A stretch of DNA of 64,000 nt. Source: Aradus depressus. Taxonomy: Eukaryota; Arthropoda; Insecta; Hemiptera; Aradidae. Below the pieces are notes generated by a model. It ran no database searches, was not told the origin of the DNA, and worked only from the letters and a program-made list of their open reading frames with translations. The DNA is taken from positions 16,182,001 to 16,246,000 of the forward strand of contig OY759214.1 of the NCBI GenBank assembly GCA_963662175.1, written 5' to 3'. Of this stretch, positions 20,328-31,744 are shown in pieces; the first letter of the stretch is position 1, and each line of letters opens with the position of its first letter. A program made the translations under genes and the position numbers.

Positions 20328-23314
20328 TTTTTTTTTTTTTTTTTTTTTTCCTCGGGTGTTCCGGTTAATCACCCGGCCCGTTTTTTTTCGTCGGGGAATG
20401 AGGATACATGACATGGTTATGCTAAATTTATTTATTTATTTGTTGCTGTGGGTGTCTGGGGGCGACAGCCTCTGGTCCCTTGCGGGACAAACTGGCGCTC
20501 CCAGACCCCCTTGTGTTGCGGCTGCCGGATGGCGCCGAGAGAGCTCAGGATCTTGGAGTGGGGGCTGCTACTACATCGCGGTCGCCGGGGGTAGACATCG
20601 GGCCGCAGCCCGTCAATCGCCCCCGGCGCCGGGTCAAGCGGGCTTTTTCTGTTCCCGCCAGGAGGTGACAAACCGGCCGAACGCCGGATAGGCTCAATCC
20701 CAGATATGATCCTGTCGCGCGGATCAACTCCACCCTAGACCTGTCGTACAGCGGGCAATCGAGGACCACGTGTTCTGCAGTCTCGATGCCGCCACACGAG
20801 CAGTTTGGGCTATCCTTCCTCTTGAAGAAGAAGAGTTTGGAGTTGAAGTCTCCGTGACCTGATAGTACCTGGGATGTCCAGTGATCGGGTTGTACCCAAG
20901 TGGAGCGCAGGCGGACCTGGACGTCAGGGATGTACGCGAATGTCGTTCGGCCATCGGAGGAGCGCGACCATCGCTGTTGCCACTTGTTCATTATCCAGTC
21001 TTGGACCATGTCCCTGCAACGCTCTGGTCCGTTCTGTCTACGTAGCTCACCCTCCAGGGCGAGGCGCAAGGGCTCATCTATATCTGCTCTCAGGGGCAAA
21101 TTGCGTCTACAGTAGTACGAGGCGACCGCCCCGTCCAAGACCAAGTCTATGGGCGGAGCTCCCGCCAGCACCTGTAGCGCTGCCGTGGAGACAGTACGAT
21201 AGGCCTTTGTGACTCTCAGGAGGGCGGCTCTTTGGGCCTGTAGCAGTCTCGTTCTCTGCTGCTTGGTGGGGCGATACCACCACCCTGCAGCAGCGTACCG
21301 TGCTACAGCCTCGAATACCCCCGTGTAGATTGTTCTACACGCTGAGTAGTCGAGGCCCCATGTTGCGCGAGCTAGGCGGCTCAGAGCGTTGAAGGTGGCA
21401 TTGGTCCTTTCCTTGATGGCAACAGCGTGGGGAGTCGCGCTGAAGCCCGGACCCAGTCTCACACCTAGGTATGTGACCGCCTCCGGGAACTCAACGCGCA
21501 TCCCCCGGATCCTCAAGGAGAAGGGGTGGCGGGCGTCGGTTTTCCCTCTCATCAGCAGGGCCGTAGTCTTGCTTGGTGAGAGGGCCAGCTTGTTGGCGCA
21601 GCACCAGCTGTCAACGAAGTCGATGGCGGCTTGGGCTACGCGGGTCAGAGCTGCCCGGCTATCATCGTGCACCGTGATTGCGAGATCGTCAACATAGGCA
21701 ATAGCCTTATATTCACGACTCTCGAGCTCACGGAGCAGTCCATCAAAGAGTATGTTCCAGAGTGTTGGTCCTAGGACTGAGCCCTGGGGGCATCCTCTGG
21801 TGATGTTCACCGATGTGCTAGCATACAGCTGGCTCACAGTCGCAGAACGGCCGTCCAGGAAGCTGGATATCAGCCCAAATATATTCCTAGGCGGTCCCAT
21901 TGCACGCAGTCGCGTGAGGATGGCAGGCCACCAGGCGCAGTCGAACGCCGCCGCGATGTCAAAGAAGATACAGAGGGCATATTTGCCTCTGGTCCCTTCG
22001 ACATCCGACCTCAGCGTTATCAACGCGTCCTCTGTTGACCTGCCCCTCAAGCAACCATATTGCCTAGGGGATACGAAGGCGTATACCTGGGTGCGGATTC
22101 TGTCGAGAACGAGTCCCTCCAGTATCTTCCCGAACAGAGACAGAAGGCTGATCGGTCTGTAGCTGCCTGCCAAGGAAAGGTCCCTATCCCCAGGCTTGAC
22201 AAACGTGCACACCATGGTCCGCTTCCAAGCACTAGGGAAGTGGCCTCGCCTTAGGCAGGCATTGTACAAGTAGAGTAGGTCAGTCTTAATGACCGGGTAG
22301 GCTTTCTTGATTATGGCCGCGTCCATGAGATCGCTCCCAGGAGCGCCGCCACTCTTCTGCCTCCCAATCACCAGGGTCAGGTCTAGCTCGTCCCAGTCAG
22401 GTGCATCCTCCGTGTTCGGCAAGTCACGGGCAGCACACCTGATGTTTTGTTGAGTGGGTGTATCCCCTGCCGGGTCGTCTTCCGGGAAGGCCTGGCTTAG
22501 GTACATCCCGCCGGCCTCCTCCAGGGACAAGGCATACTGCATGCCATCCCTGATTGAAGCCACCGGGGCGACCGCCTTAAGCCTCCCAATGGCGACCCGA
22601 TAGGGAATCCCCCACGGGTTTTTGCTGGACTCGTCTTCAACAAACCTCCTCCAGCTGGTTCTCTTGGCGGCTTCGATGCTCCGACCGTAGGCCTCGCTGA
22701 GCTGCCGGTACTCTTCCCTGCGAATAACCCGATGGAGTTGGTCTCGGCACCGCTGGTACCGCCTCCTGGCATGATAAACGGCCCTCTTGGCGAGGGTGAG
22801 GTCTTCACTCCACCAGGGGACTTTCCTCAACCGGTCGACCTTCTTGGGGATGGTTTCGTCGGCAGCTCTCAGTAAAATATTACTGAGCCTATCGACGCCT
22901 TCCCCAATCTGGTCTACCGGGTCGGAACCCCTGAGACCTTCCCATTCCTCGTCACAGGAGTAGGCAGCAGCGGCGGCCACGAAGGCTTCCGGTATCGCTT
23001 TGCGAGTTGCAAAGCGAGGGTCCCTAGACCTGACTGTCGTTAGCCGAGCGTCAAAGAGCCTCACGTCTAGGACTTCATGGTCACTAGACGTAACCCCTCG
23101 GACTTCCCAGCCACTGACAGCCGTGTATAGTTCTCCAGAAACCAACGTGACATCGATGTGCGATTCTCCATTGTGGCCACGAAAAGTGGGCGGAGAATGC
23201 TGGTCATTAACTATGCACAGGTCATGGCGGGCGATCAACTCCATTAGTCTGTCACCCCGGCGGTCGGTGCGAACCGATCCCCAGGATGCAGACCAGGCAT
23301 TGGCGTCCCGCTAG
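20328..23314 (-). mobile_element. R1-clade non-LTR retrotransposon, 5'-truncated
   Basis: The insertion splits a SINE and is flanked by tttatctgggagct at both sides (20315-20328 and 23315-23328). Reverse orientation: poly-A (poly-T 20328-20349) after a GC-rich 3' UTR, and a 5' truncation in the middle of the endonuclease. GC content is visibly far above the flanks. The long open frame and clean tail suggest a recent insertion. Confidence 0.93.
20545..23312 (-). CDS. R1-clade ORF2, partial: endonuclease end, reverse transcriptase, zinc knuckle
   Basis: Open for 899 codons from the Met at 23244 and readable upstream to 23312 (DANAWSASWGS, RTDRRG: part of the APE endonuclease). Residue numbers count from that Met. 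APE end with SSDHE (~53-57); RT with SYRPISLLS (~365), FFDIAAAFD (~430, first catalytic Asp), GCPQGSVLGP (~485) and YVDD (~521, catalytic pair); thumb with LAGAPPIDLVL; CSCGGIETAEHV...C (~814-829), a CCHC-like knuckle. The order APE-RT-CCHC and the LAG.PPI block fit R1/TRAS/Waldo elements. It copies RNA into DNA at a nicked target. Missing: ORF1, most of the APE, and the 5' promoter, so this copy should be unable to move alone. No in-frame stop remains, which is unusual here. Confidence 0.95.
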
Positions 23315-23574
23315 TTTATCTGGGAGCTAAATAAACTTAAGCACGCAGTCCTTCGGGTAGGACGTTAAGCTGTGGTCCCGAGCCTGTACGATGTCAGGTA
23401 CTCGTTAAAGACCCCTACCTACTAAAAGGGTGAATAAAAATATAGGATAGGCAAAATTTAGGACTCCAATAGTAGAGTCGGGCTCATGTCCACCAAAGTG
23501 ACGAAAGAGTGCTCTGGTAGTAGGCGATATGACCTTGTATTTAAAGCCCGCGAATGAGTCGTAATAATTGATAT
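23315..23574 (+). mobile_element. SINE family A, right piece
   Basis: TTTATCTGGGAGCTAAATAAAC through CCTTCGGGTAGGACGTTAAG to AAAGCCCGCGAATGAGTCGT. Continues the piece at 20291-20327. Confidence 0.88.
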
Positions 23575-23985
23575 TAATCTTGATCCGTCCTCTCCCGTTC
23601 GGCTAATTCAGTTGAAAATTAATAGGTGTTGTGCTTATTGGGCTTTTAATTGACGTATACAATTTCGTGTCAATACATTTATTACAACTGATTTTTTTTT
23701 AGTTTTTGTGTTGTCACCCCCTTAATCCACCCTTTGCCTTTGGCCGATTTGACTGAAAATTAATTGGTTTCATCCTAAGAGAGTTTTGGATACACTTTAA
23801 AATTCCGATGAAAACTCAGCATCGAATTTCCGATCCCTAATTCCAAAAATGTAAAAAAAAAATTATGTCTGTCCGTTTTTGTGAATCTTTGAACAATCTG
23901 AACTCCCGATAGTATGGGTATATCGTAATTTCATGTGTATGTAGAACGTCATAAAGACGACAACTATTGATTTTTAGCGTATGTA
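23575..23985 (+). repeat. family C repeat, right part
   Basis: GAAAATTAATAGGTGTTGTG, CGTGTCAATACATTTATTAC, TTCCGATGAAAACTC. Past 23870 the sequence matches the opposite orientation of the family (CTCCCGATAG...GACGACA), so the copy is rearranged. Confidence 0.7.
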
Positions 23986-24000
23986 CCTTATTAGATATTA

Positions 24001-24319
24001 GGTTAGGTTAGGTTTTATGACTCATGCCCGGGATTTAACTACGAGGTCATATCGCCTACTACCAGAGCGCTCTTTCGTCACTCTGGTGGACATGAGCCCG
24101 ACTCTACTGTGGGAGTCCTAAATTTTGCCTACCCTAAATTTTTATTCATATAGGGTAGGGGTCTTTAACGAGTACCTGACATCGTACAGGCTCGGGACTA
24201 TCGCTTAACGTCCCATCAAGGACGGCGTGCTTAAGTTTATTTTACCTCCCAGATAAAATAAACTAAGGGCCTCGGTCGGGCTACGAACTCACAACCTTGA
24301 GCTCAGAAGTCAAGCACGC
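24001..24319 (-). mobile_element. SINE family A, 11-bp TSD, (TTAGG)-like tail
   Basis: Reverse copy, nearly complete (first ~20 bp of head missing), tail GGTTAGGTTAGGTTTTATGAC at the left. TSD attagatatta at 23990-24000 and 24320-24330. The right TSD is repeated again at 24344-24355, so the target was a small tandem. Confidence 0.92.
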
Positions 24320-24330
24320 ATTAGATATTA

Positions 24331-25059
24331 CATAACTTCCCTTTATTAGATATTACATAACTTCCCCCCGGGGAAATAAAAAATAACATTAAAAAAAACA
24401 TAAGGGAAACATAAGATTTGACCTCCCCCCGCCTCGAATTTCTCCCGTCTATTAACTTCTTTATCTTTATCTGATCTGAAGGAGGATTTAAGAGCAGGCT
24501 GCTGTATTTTCGGGAAATATATTTTTTTCTTCCATGAAAGTTTCTGAGCCAAGAAGAGAGGATAAGGAACCTTGACTGATTTTTTTCAATATTCCATGAG
24601 AATGGAAGCAGAAAGCAGTCATGTGAATATTTTCCGGTTGAAGAAAACAAAATAACCCGCTTCTCGTTGGCGTGACACAATAAGAACCGTCCCACCGTTC
24701 TCGTTCTTTGTTTTCATATTAAATAAACCTTCAAAACTGAATATGTGCAAAACAAAGCAAATTTTTTCGCCATAGTCTTCCGTGCATAAAATAATATACA
24801 TAATAAACCAATGGTAAAATCAGCGGCAATGTGCTTCCCCACATCGAATTAATCAATAAAGCATTAATCTCACGAATCTTTAGGTTAAATATCAAAAGTT
24901 GAATACATACAGGCTTATACATCCTCATACTAAATTTTGAGACGATATTGTGATGTACAAAAACTACATTATAAATGAAAACTGACATTATCGCAGAGAT
25001 ATTGTGAAACAATTCAAATGAACTTGAATGAAATAAAACTGGTTTATTTATGGTATTGT
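24331..25059. other. no recognised feature
   Basis: Several 60-125-codon minus-strand frames overlap here, none with a domain I recognise and none with splice context. Confidence 0.4.
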
Positions 25060-25130
25060 CTAATTTCACGGAATATATACATGGGAGTACTTTCGGTATT
25101 TCTACCATCCTCAGCCAAAAATATAAGAGA
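25060..25130 (-). repeat. Penelope-like 3' motif, class 2 hammerhead-like core
   Basis: Minus strand: GGCTGAGGAT-GGTA-GAAA-TACC-GAAAGTACTCCC. CTGAGGA (25114-25108), perfect 4-bp stem and GAAA (25094-25091) intact; followed by ATTCCGTGAAATTAGACAAT as in the arrays at 16 and 48.7 kb. Confidence 0.7.
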
Positions 25131-25266
25131 TAAGACTTTTATAATATATAAAATAAGGCTTTTATTAAAAGTGAGAAACGACGAAAGAGGGTCGAAGCAA
25201 CAAAAGCCGGCCGTACCAGGTGTTGTTAGAGACTAGGGATCTATCGTTACAAGTAAGTATAGTACG

Positions 25267-25475
25267 GGAGCTATGGTGGCCGTGCGGGCTAGAGCGTAGG
25301 GCTTTGGTCGCACGGTCTCAGCTAGGTTTGCGGGTTCGAATCCCGTCCGGGAGTGAGTTTTATTTCTTAGATAAAACTCCCTCCCGGGGCCATGGATGTC
25401 GTAAATAATTAGGTAAAAACACCATTATAAGAGTCATGGCTAATATGCATCGTACATAAGGCCAAAAAAAAAAAT
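25267..25475 (+). mobile_element. SINE family B
   Basis: GGGAGCTATGGTGGCCGTGC, B box GGTTCGAATCC, tail GTCATGGCTAATATGCATCG then ACATAAGGCC and poly-A. Flanking tatagta on both sides suggests a short TSD. Confidence 0.9.
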
Positions 25476-26229
25476 ATATATATAGTAAAAAGTCGATACT
25501 TTTAGTAGTCGATACCAAGCACGTATCGAATAGATATTGCTTGTATCGATTCAAAATACTCGTTTCAAATTTCAACAATTAAAAAAAAAATTATATAAAT
25601 TTTTCAATTTATCAAAATCGTTCACCGCTTATTTTTTTACAATTTTCTTTTATTTGTTGTTGCAGTAAAATACTGATCTCAAATTAGGGTCCACGGACAA
25701 ATTATATAATATATAATATATTATATCGATGGTGATAATCTCATGTGTGATGTGATCACGCAGTCTGCCTAATTCGTCCTTATTTCTTACCTTATTTACA
25801 TTAAATGGTGATGAGAAATCGCGTTTCACATCGTAATATCACATAAGAAATAATTAGGTAACATTATTAGAAAGAATGGTGCAACTGTGATAAGAAAAGT
25901 AATGGCTGGTGAGGCCAAAAGTGACCAGTGTTCTGGGCAATCCGAAAATATCTTTCCTCAGAAAAGTTGCTGGGTGTAAGTTACAAGAGATCTGGGATCA
26001 CAGAATCGTCAGTTTAACAAGAAAGGAAGAAGCTAGCAATTCGAGGAAAGGGGTCTAGTGCGCAGGCGTAAGAAGAAGAGGAAGGAGTAACTAGAGTAAA
26101 CCAGGTAAGGGCTTCTTTTCCGGGAGTTAATTCTAAAGAGAATGAAGAAACAGCTATTTGTCCTACAGTTCATGTAAAGGGTCAAGGCGAATAAGAAAAG
26201 TGACCAGTCTTAAAATTATGTTTCGTATC
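25476..26229. other. no recognised feature
   Basis: AT microsatellite at 25700-25730; the rest is unassigned. Confidence 0.4.
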
Positions 26230-26242
26230 AAATCTCAATCTT

Positions 26243-26446
26243 AGGGAGCCATGGTGGCCGTACGGGCTAGAGCGTAGGGCTTTGGTCGCATGGTCTCACC
26301 ATGGTTTGCGGGTTCGAATCCCGTCCGGGAGAGAGTTTTATTTCGTAGATAGAACTCCCTCCCGGGGCCATGTATGTCGTAAATAACTATATAATTCAGG
26401 AACAATGGCTAATATGTATCGTATAGAAGGCCAAAAAAAACTAAAA
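26243..26446 (+). mobile_element. SINE family B, 13-bp perfect TSD
   Basis: Complete copy with TSD aaatctcaatctt at 26230-26242 and 26447-26459. Ends AGAAGGCC plus A-rich tail. Best-defined reference copy of family B. Confidence 0.95.
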
Positions 26447-26477
26447 AAATCTCAATCTTCAATTTATTTATTATTAG

Positions 26478-26824
26478 GCGGATTGTAGTGAAATGCCCTG
26501 GCTTTAACTATAAAGTCATATCGCCTACTACACGAGCGCTCTTTCGTCACTGGTGGACGAGAGCCCGACTTACTACTATGGGAGTCCTAAATTTTGCGTA
26601 CCCTAAATTTTTATTTAACTGGGGTAGGGGTCTTTAAGGAGTACCTACCCGATATTGCACATGCTCGAAACCATCACTTTAATGTCCCATCAAAAGAACA
26701 AACTTAAGGCATGCTTAAGTTTTTTTTTTCTCTCAGATAAAATAAATTAAGAGCCTCGGCCGGGTTTTGAACCTGCAATCTTGAGCTCAGTAAGCAAGCA
26801 CGTATACCACTGAGCTACCGGCGC
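26478..26824 (-). mobile_element. SINE family A, full length
   Basis: Reverse copy from TGCCCTGGCTTTAACT to the head TACCACTGAGCTACCGGCGC. B box reads GGGTTTTGAACCTG (mutated). Confidence 0.9.
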
Positions 26825-26837
26825 ACTCTAGAATATA

Positions 26838-27166
26838 GGTTTAGGTTTTTGGTTTTATGACTCATGCCCAGGCTTTAACTTCGAAGTCATATCGCCTACT
26901 ACCAGAGCGCACATTCGTCACTCTGGTGGACATGATCCTGACTCTACTGTGGGAGTCCTAAATTTTTATTCACTTAGGGCATGGGTCTTTAACAAGTACC
27001 TGACATCGGACAGGCTCGGGACCATCGCTTAACGTCCCATCCGAAGGACGGCGTGCTTAAGTTTATTTTACCTCCCAGATAAAATAAACTAAGGGCCACG
27101 GTCGGGTTTCGAACCCACGTTCTTGAGCTCAGAAGGCAAGCACGCATACCACTGAGCTACTGTCGC
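26838..27166 (-). mobile_element. SINE family A, full length, 13-bp TSD
   Basis: Head-to-tail neighbour of the previous copy. TSD actctagaatata (26825-26837) and actctcgaatata (27167-27179). Tail GGTTTAGGTTTTTGGTTTTA. Confidence 0.93.
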
Positions 27167-27244
27167 ACTCTCGAATATATATTTGTGTGTAAATAAATAT
27201 CAATAAAATAAATAGTAAATAAATTATAAAATTAATCAATCAAC

Positions 27245-27690
27245 TACTAATTATTAGCGCAAACGGTCGACTTGTTTTGGAGGGAGAGCGCAAACTTAAC
27301 AGTAACTCCCGAAAGGAAGTATCTACCGACACGAAATATTATACGTGTATTCAGAACCATATAAGGACGATACCTATTGACACAAAAACTCTAATAACTG
27401 CCGTTGTAATGAATATATTGACACAACATTTCATGTGTTAATCAAAGCCCTATAAGGACAAAACCTATGAATTTTCAGCAGAATTAGCCGAAGAGGAGGA
27501 GGATCAGAGGAGGCTCATCTCAAATCTTAACAACTGCCGATGTAATGAAGCCACTATGTAGGTCAAATATTGAGTTTTACCAAACGGTCGATTGATTTTG
27601 GAGGGAGAGCGACAACGTATTGATTAACTTGCACTGAGGAAGTATATAGCCGGTGAATCACCGACAACTTTTTTTTTTATTTTAAGAAGT
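27245..27690 (-). repeat. family C repeat, reverse copy
   Basis: CGCAAACGGTCGACTTGTTTTG, two further CAAACGGTCGA/GGAGGGAGAGCG blocks and the palindromic end GCCGGTGAATCACCGAC at 27648-27664. Confidence 0.75.
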
Positions 27691-28255
27691 TGTTTCCTTT
27701 ATGTTAAAAAAGAGAGGAGCAATGTTTAGTTATTCGAAATTCTTCTTTCTTATTTAGAGATGCTTTAGAGTGTGCTTACAAATTAAGTCTACTCTAAGCC
27801 CCTCCTCTTTTCCAATTTATCATGATTACTTCAAGAAGGATGTCCACTAGAGCAACACTGTAGACCTTGATGGTAGGAAGAGGAAATAGGATTAGTGGTA
27901 GGATCAAAGGAAGACTATACAAACCACTATCCGACCAGTATCTAGTTACGTCGTCCAGTTGAGGAATTAGGCACTCAATTGGGCTAATGTCGACCGCAAG
28001 CTGCAACAACTTGGTAACACAAGGCAAAGATAGGATTGGACGCCAAAGATTTAAAATCGGGTGAGTTCAATGAGTACTTTCATAGTTTGTACTCATCTTC
28101 TATGATTGCTGCTAACTTAACAATGAAAATTAAATGCACAATAGCAAAAAGGTGTGCACAATAATTAAAGTTCAGTAGAAAACATAGTATTCACAGTAAC
28201 AAAATTAATTCACTTCATTCAATGCACATTCATTTTGTTTGAAATCATTCAGTTA
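27691..28255. other. no recognised feature
   Basis: Could be the decayed upstream part of the LINE that follows, but I see no RT motif in it. Confidence 0.35.
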
Positions 28256-28259
28256 CTGA

Positions 28260-29125
28260 TCTCTGTCTAAGACCAACACTACCGTATATCTGATGTGGAA
28301 CAAGCACAACGATCAAGTTGACAGGCTGGCCAAGGAGGCGGCCGAGTCAGGGAGTCTCATGGACCTCGTGACAACCTCAGACATCAATTCACACATCAAA
28401 AGACCATCGATGCTGATATGGCAGAAAGAATACGACGCAATGAAGAACATGAAGGGGAGCTTCTTCACCAGGATCCAGCCTTCTATCCCATCCCAGCCAT
28501 GGTTCCACCACATTCATCGAACCAGACACTTCTTCACCAGGATCCAGCCTTCTATCCCATCCCAGCCATGGTTCCACCACATTCATCGAACCATACACTT
28601 CTTCACCAGGATCCAGCCTGATATCCCTTCCCAGCCATGGTTCCACCACATTCATCCAACCAGACATTTCTTCACTTCCATTTGCCGCCTTGAACTCAAC
28701 CACAACCGATTACCTTTCCACCTTCATAAAATCAAAATTTTAGATCATCCTTTTTGTAGCTGCGACGGACTTACTCCAGCAGACTCCAATCATGTCTTGT
28801 TAGCCTGTCCACTAACTGCCCTCCACAGAGACCAGCTATATCATACCTTAATATTCCATCGTGTCCCCCAACCAACCGATATCAGACTCATAGTTAGCAG
28901 AGTTAGAAATATTGAGATCCTAGACGCTCTTTTCAATTTTATTTCTGCAAATAGTCTAGTTTTATAGTTACTCCAATTTTATCTTGTCTAGTAAAATTAT
29001 TTGGTCCCCTCTATTGTCCCCCCTCTTGCAAAATTTTTAAATTTAACTTATTTAATCCATCCTTGTCACATTTGTATCTCATTAGTGTCATGGCTGATAT
29101 GCATTGACCATAAGGCCAAAAAAGA
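28260..29125 (+). pseudogene. LINE with RNase H, 3' part
   Basis: Open frame to 28967. HNDQVDRLAKEAAESG is the end of an RNase H domain; then CRLELNHNRLPFHLHKIKI and CSC...DSNHVLLACP (CCHC-like), typical of the C-terminus of RNase-H-bearing insect LINEs. The first catalytic RNase H residues and the RT are missing. The 3' end, GTCATGGCTGATATGCATTG then CATAAGGCC and A-rich, is shared with SINE family B. Confidence 0.85.
28460..28680 (+). repeat. 69-bp tandem repeat inside the LINE frame
   Basis: CTTCTTCACCAGG begins at 28460, 28529 and 28598 and a diverged fourth start is at 28667. 69 bp is 23 codons, so the frame is kept; each unit encodes HFFTRIQPSIPSQPWFHHI-like residues. Confidence 0.95.
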
Positions 29126-29130
29126 AAAAA

Positions 29131-30099
29131 AGAAATAAATAATAATAATAATAATTCAGATTCACAAGAATAAATTAAGAGTAATAAATTCATAACACGG
29201 TTAAAAAAGTAAACGAATAAAAAAAAGAAAAAGAAACTCACCGTAAGAAGGATATATTCACAGCAAGTAAATTAATTATTAGTATATCAGGAGAACCTGG
29301 TCTGTTTCATTAAAAGAACCGACGGGAGGGTCAACATTTATTTTATTTCTTGGGATGCATCAACTGGATTTTATCGGTAAACTGCAATTTTGCGCTGTGC
29401 ATTTTAAATCTTAGTCCATTTTGTTTTTACTGGGCATTCATATTTTTTACCGAGTGTTCTGAAATTTCTTACTGAGCCTTATTAACCATGTTATTGGATT
29501 AACGAAATGATTGTTTAGTTATTTGGTTAAAATTGTACTTGCAGTGTTGCATTTTACAGTGCATTTATCATTTTGTACTGTGTAATTAACCTTTCTTACT
29601 CGGTAAGCTGCTTTTCTTCACTGTGCGTTTAAATCCTAGCCCCAACTTGAAACTGATTGGATTTTGATTAAGATCGGACGAAAATTGAGACAGGCCACAT
29701 TAGTCTGAAGCCTAAATACATTTTACAAGACACTGCTTAGGTTCATGACCAAATCAAATATTTTTTATTGAAATACATGTTTTCATTGACGAAAATATGA
29801 TTTTTCGCAGGTAGTCTTTTTAGATACATGCCGAAAACCGCCCTTAAATGTCGTTTTGAAACACATATTTTTAGGGTTAAGTTTTCTTGATTTACCCAAA
29901 AACGGTTGGTCCTATCGAAAAATTGGTTATTACCAAAAATGTTCCTTATAAAATTCCCAATCGTATGTTCTCGAATTTGAGATAGGATCAATATGTACGA
30001 CAAAAGTTATAGCGCCACAAAAAAATTAAAAATAAATTTTCGTATGAAATATTTCAAATTTGTATCGCGTAATAAATAATAAATTTTGCCTAACCAGGT
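29131..30099. other. no recognised feature
   Basis: 29145-29240 is A-rich with AAT repeats; the rest is AT-rich without ends or domains that I can see. Confidence 0.4.
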
Positions 30100-30197
30100 C
30101 CATTATTAACGAGGACCTAACGGCTCGGGACTGTTGTTTAACGTTCAAACCAAAGGACTGCGTCCTCAAGGTTTATTCATCTCCAAGAGAAAAACCT
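30100..30197 (-). mobile_element. SINE family A, central fragment
   Basis: AACGAGGACCTAACGGCTCGGGA and AAAGGACTGCGTCCTCAAGG match the middle of the family in reverse. Confidence 0.65.
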
Positions 30198-30384
30198 ATG
30201 CATGCTACCTGTGGGCTATCGGCCCCCTCAATAAATTCTCGATCTGAAGACATATTCATTCATATAGAACAGAACATAAAATCTTTGAAAAAAATTAGTC
30301 CACTTATAACTGACCGCAACACATATTCACTAAAATTGTCTTTGAAAAAGTCCGCTAGGGGCCATCCTTATTACTATTAAGTGA

Positions 30385-30660
30385 GTTGAACAAATAAAAT
30401 AATAATATTTATATCCGTTAAACCGTAATATGATAGGTTATAAGAATGTATATATTAAGATAGCTTATAAATTAGATACATAAACAGAAATTAATTCTTA
30501 GAGTCGGACACATGGATTAGAATTAACAATACTACTAGAAAATAAAATGAAATTAATAAATAAATACTTGAAAATATGAGTATAAAAATAAAAATATGTG
30601 ATGTAGTCATTACAGGAGTTTCTTATACCAATCATGCTTTTACAGATCACTCTGTCTCCC
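30385..30660 (-). repeat. Penelope-like tail plus family D end
   Basis: 30395-30595 matches 7410-7630 and the reverse of 35285-35585. 30600-30657 (TTACAGGAGTTTCTTATACC, TTACAGATCACTCTGTCTCC) is the left end of family D. Confidence 0.65.
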
Positions 30661-31149
30661 CGAATAATAATAAAAAAAATAATAACAAATAAAATGAAAA
30701 TAAAAAAATGATAATAAAAATACATAAAACATAATGATTAAACATTGGATAACTAAATATGAATTAACAATTAAGTTCGTAAATCTAGTAAGTTTACCTC
30801 TCAATGAAGTTGGAAAATGAACAAAAATGAAGGACAAAGAGTTAAGTAAGTGAAGTTCATAAGCAACTAATTAACGATCCTAAGCCACAATTGATGCTTG
30901 AGATCACTCTGGCTTGGCTGAGACGAGACTTCAATAAGCCAGTGCAGTGAAGCAGCACGGCTGCAGAAGGATCTGAATGTAGCCCTTAGTGTAATGTACC
31001 ATCAATTCCAATCCAAGGGCCAACCATTCCCTTAGTTTCAGTGAAGTGCACTCTCGATACCTAGGCAATGGTTTTCTGCTATACCATAAGCTCCAGGCCA
31101 GTTTCAAGAGAACTATAAAATATATGCTATACTAAATTAATAAATCAAA
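30661..31149. other. no recognised feature
   Basis: AT-rich to 30840, then mixed sequence. Nothing identified. Confidence 0.4.
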
Positions 31150-31735
31150 TGAATCACCGAGTATATACTCCCCCAGTACAAATTAATCAATTAAGTTTTC
31201 TCTCTCCCTCCAAAGCCAATCGGCCATTGGGCTAAAACCCGATATTTGACTTACATACTAAATTTTGTGTCTATACATTCATTACATCGGCTGTTATTAA
31301 AGTATTTGCATCGAGCTCGTAATCCCTACGGCCGATTCTGCGGAAAATTAGTAGGTGCCATCCTTATGGGGTTTTGAATTTAAATATAAAATTGTCATGT
31401 CGATACATTCATTATATCGGCAGTTACTGGGATTTTTGAGTTGAGTTCCCCTCTGATCTCTCCCCCATAGTCTGATTTCGCTGAAAATTTATAACGGCAG
31501 TTATTGATTTTGTGTTAAGCCTCCTCCCTAATCCCGAACTTGCCTTTGGCTGATTTGACTGATAATCAATAGGTATCGTCCTTAGAGGGTTCTGAATACA
31601 CATATACAATGTCGTGTCGATACATTCATTCTGTTGGGAATTATCGAGTTCACACACTTTCATTTTTGGAATCAGGAAGTCGGACAACATTAAACTCCAT
31701 TTTGAAAACTTCGCATCATATTTCTGACCAAATAC
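31150..31735 (+). repeat. family C repeat, near-complete
   Basis: ATGAATCACCGAGTATATAC start, then three blocks of GATACATTCATTA..TCGG(C)(A/T)GTTA spaced about 130 bp. Ends at TCTGACCAAATACATAA. Confidence 0.8.
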
Positions 31736-31744
31736 ATAATTTAT

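Noticed and set aside
20200..20691. 163-codon plus-strand frame
   Set aside because: It spans the SINE, the poly-T and the antisense of the R1 3' end; no independent support.
24001..24020. TTAGG repeats as an interstitial telomere
   Set aside because: Only about three units, located exactly at a SINE tail bounded by a TSD.
24321..25108. Overlapping minus-strand frames of 60-125 codons
   Set aside because: No motif recognised, mutually overlapping frames, low-complexity composition.
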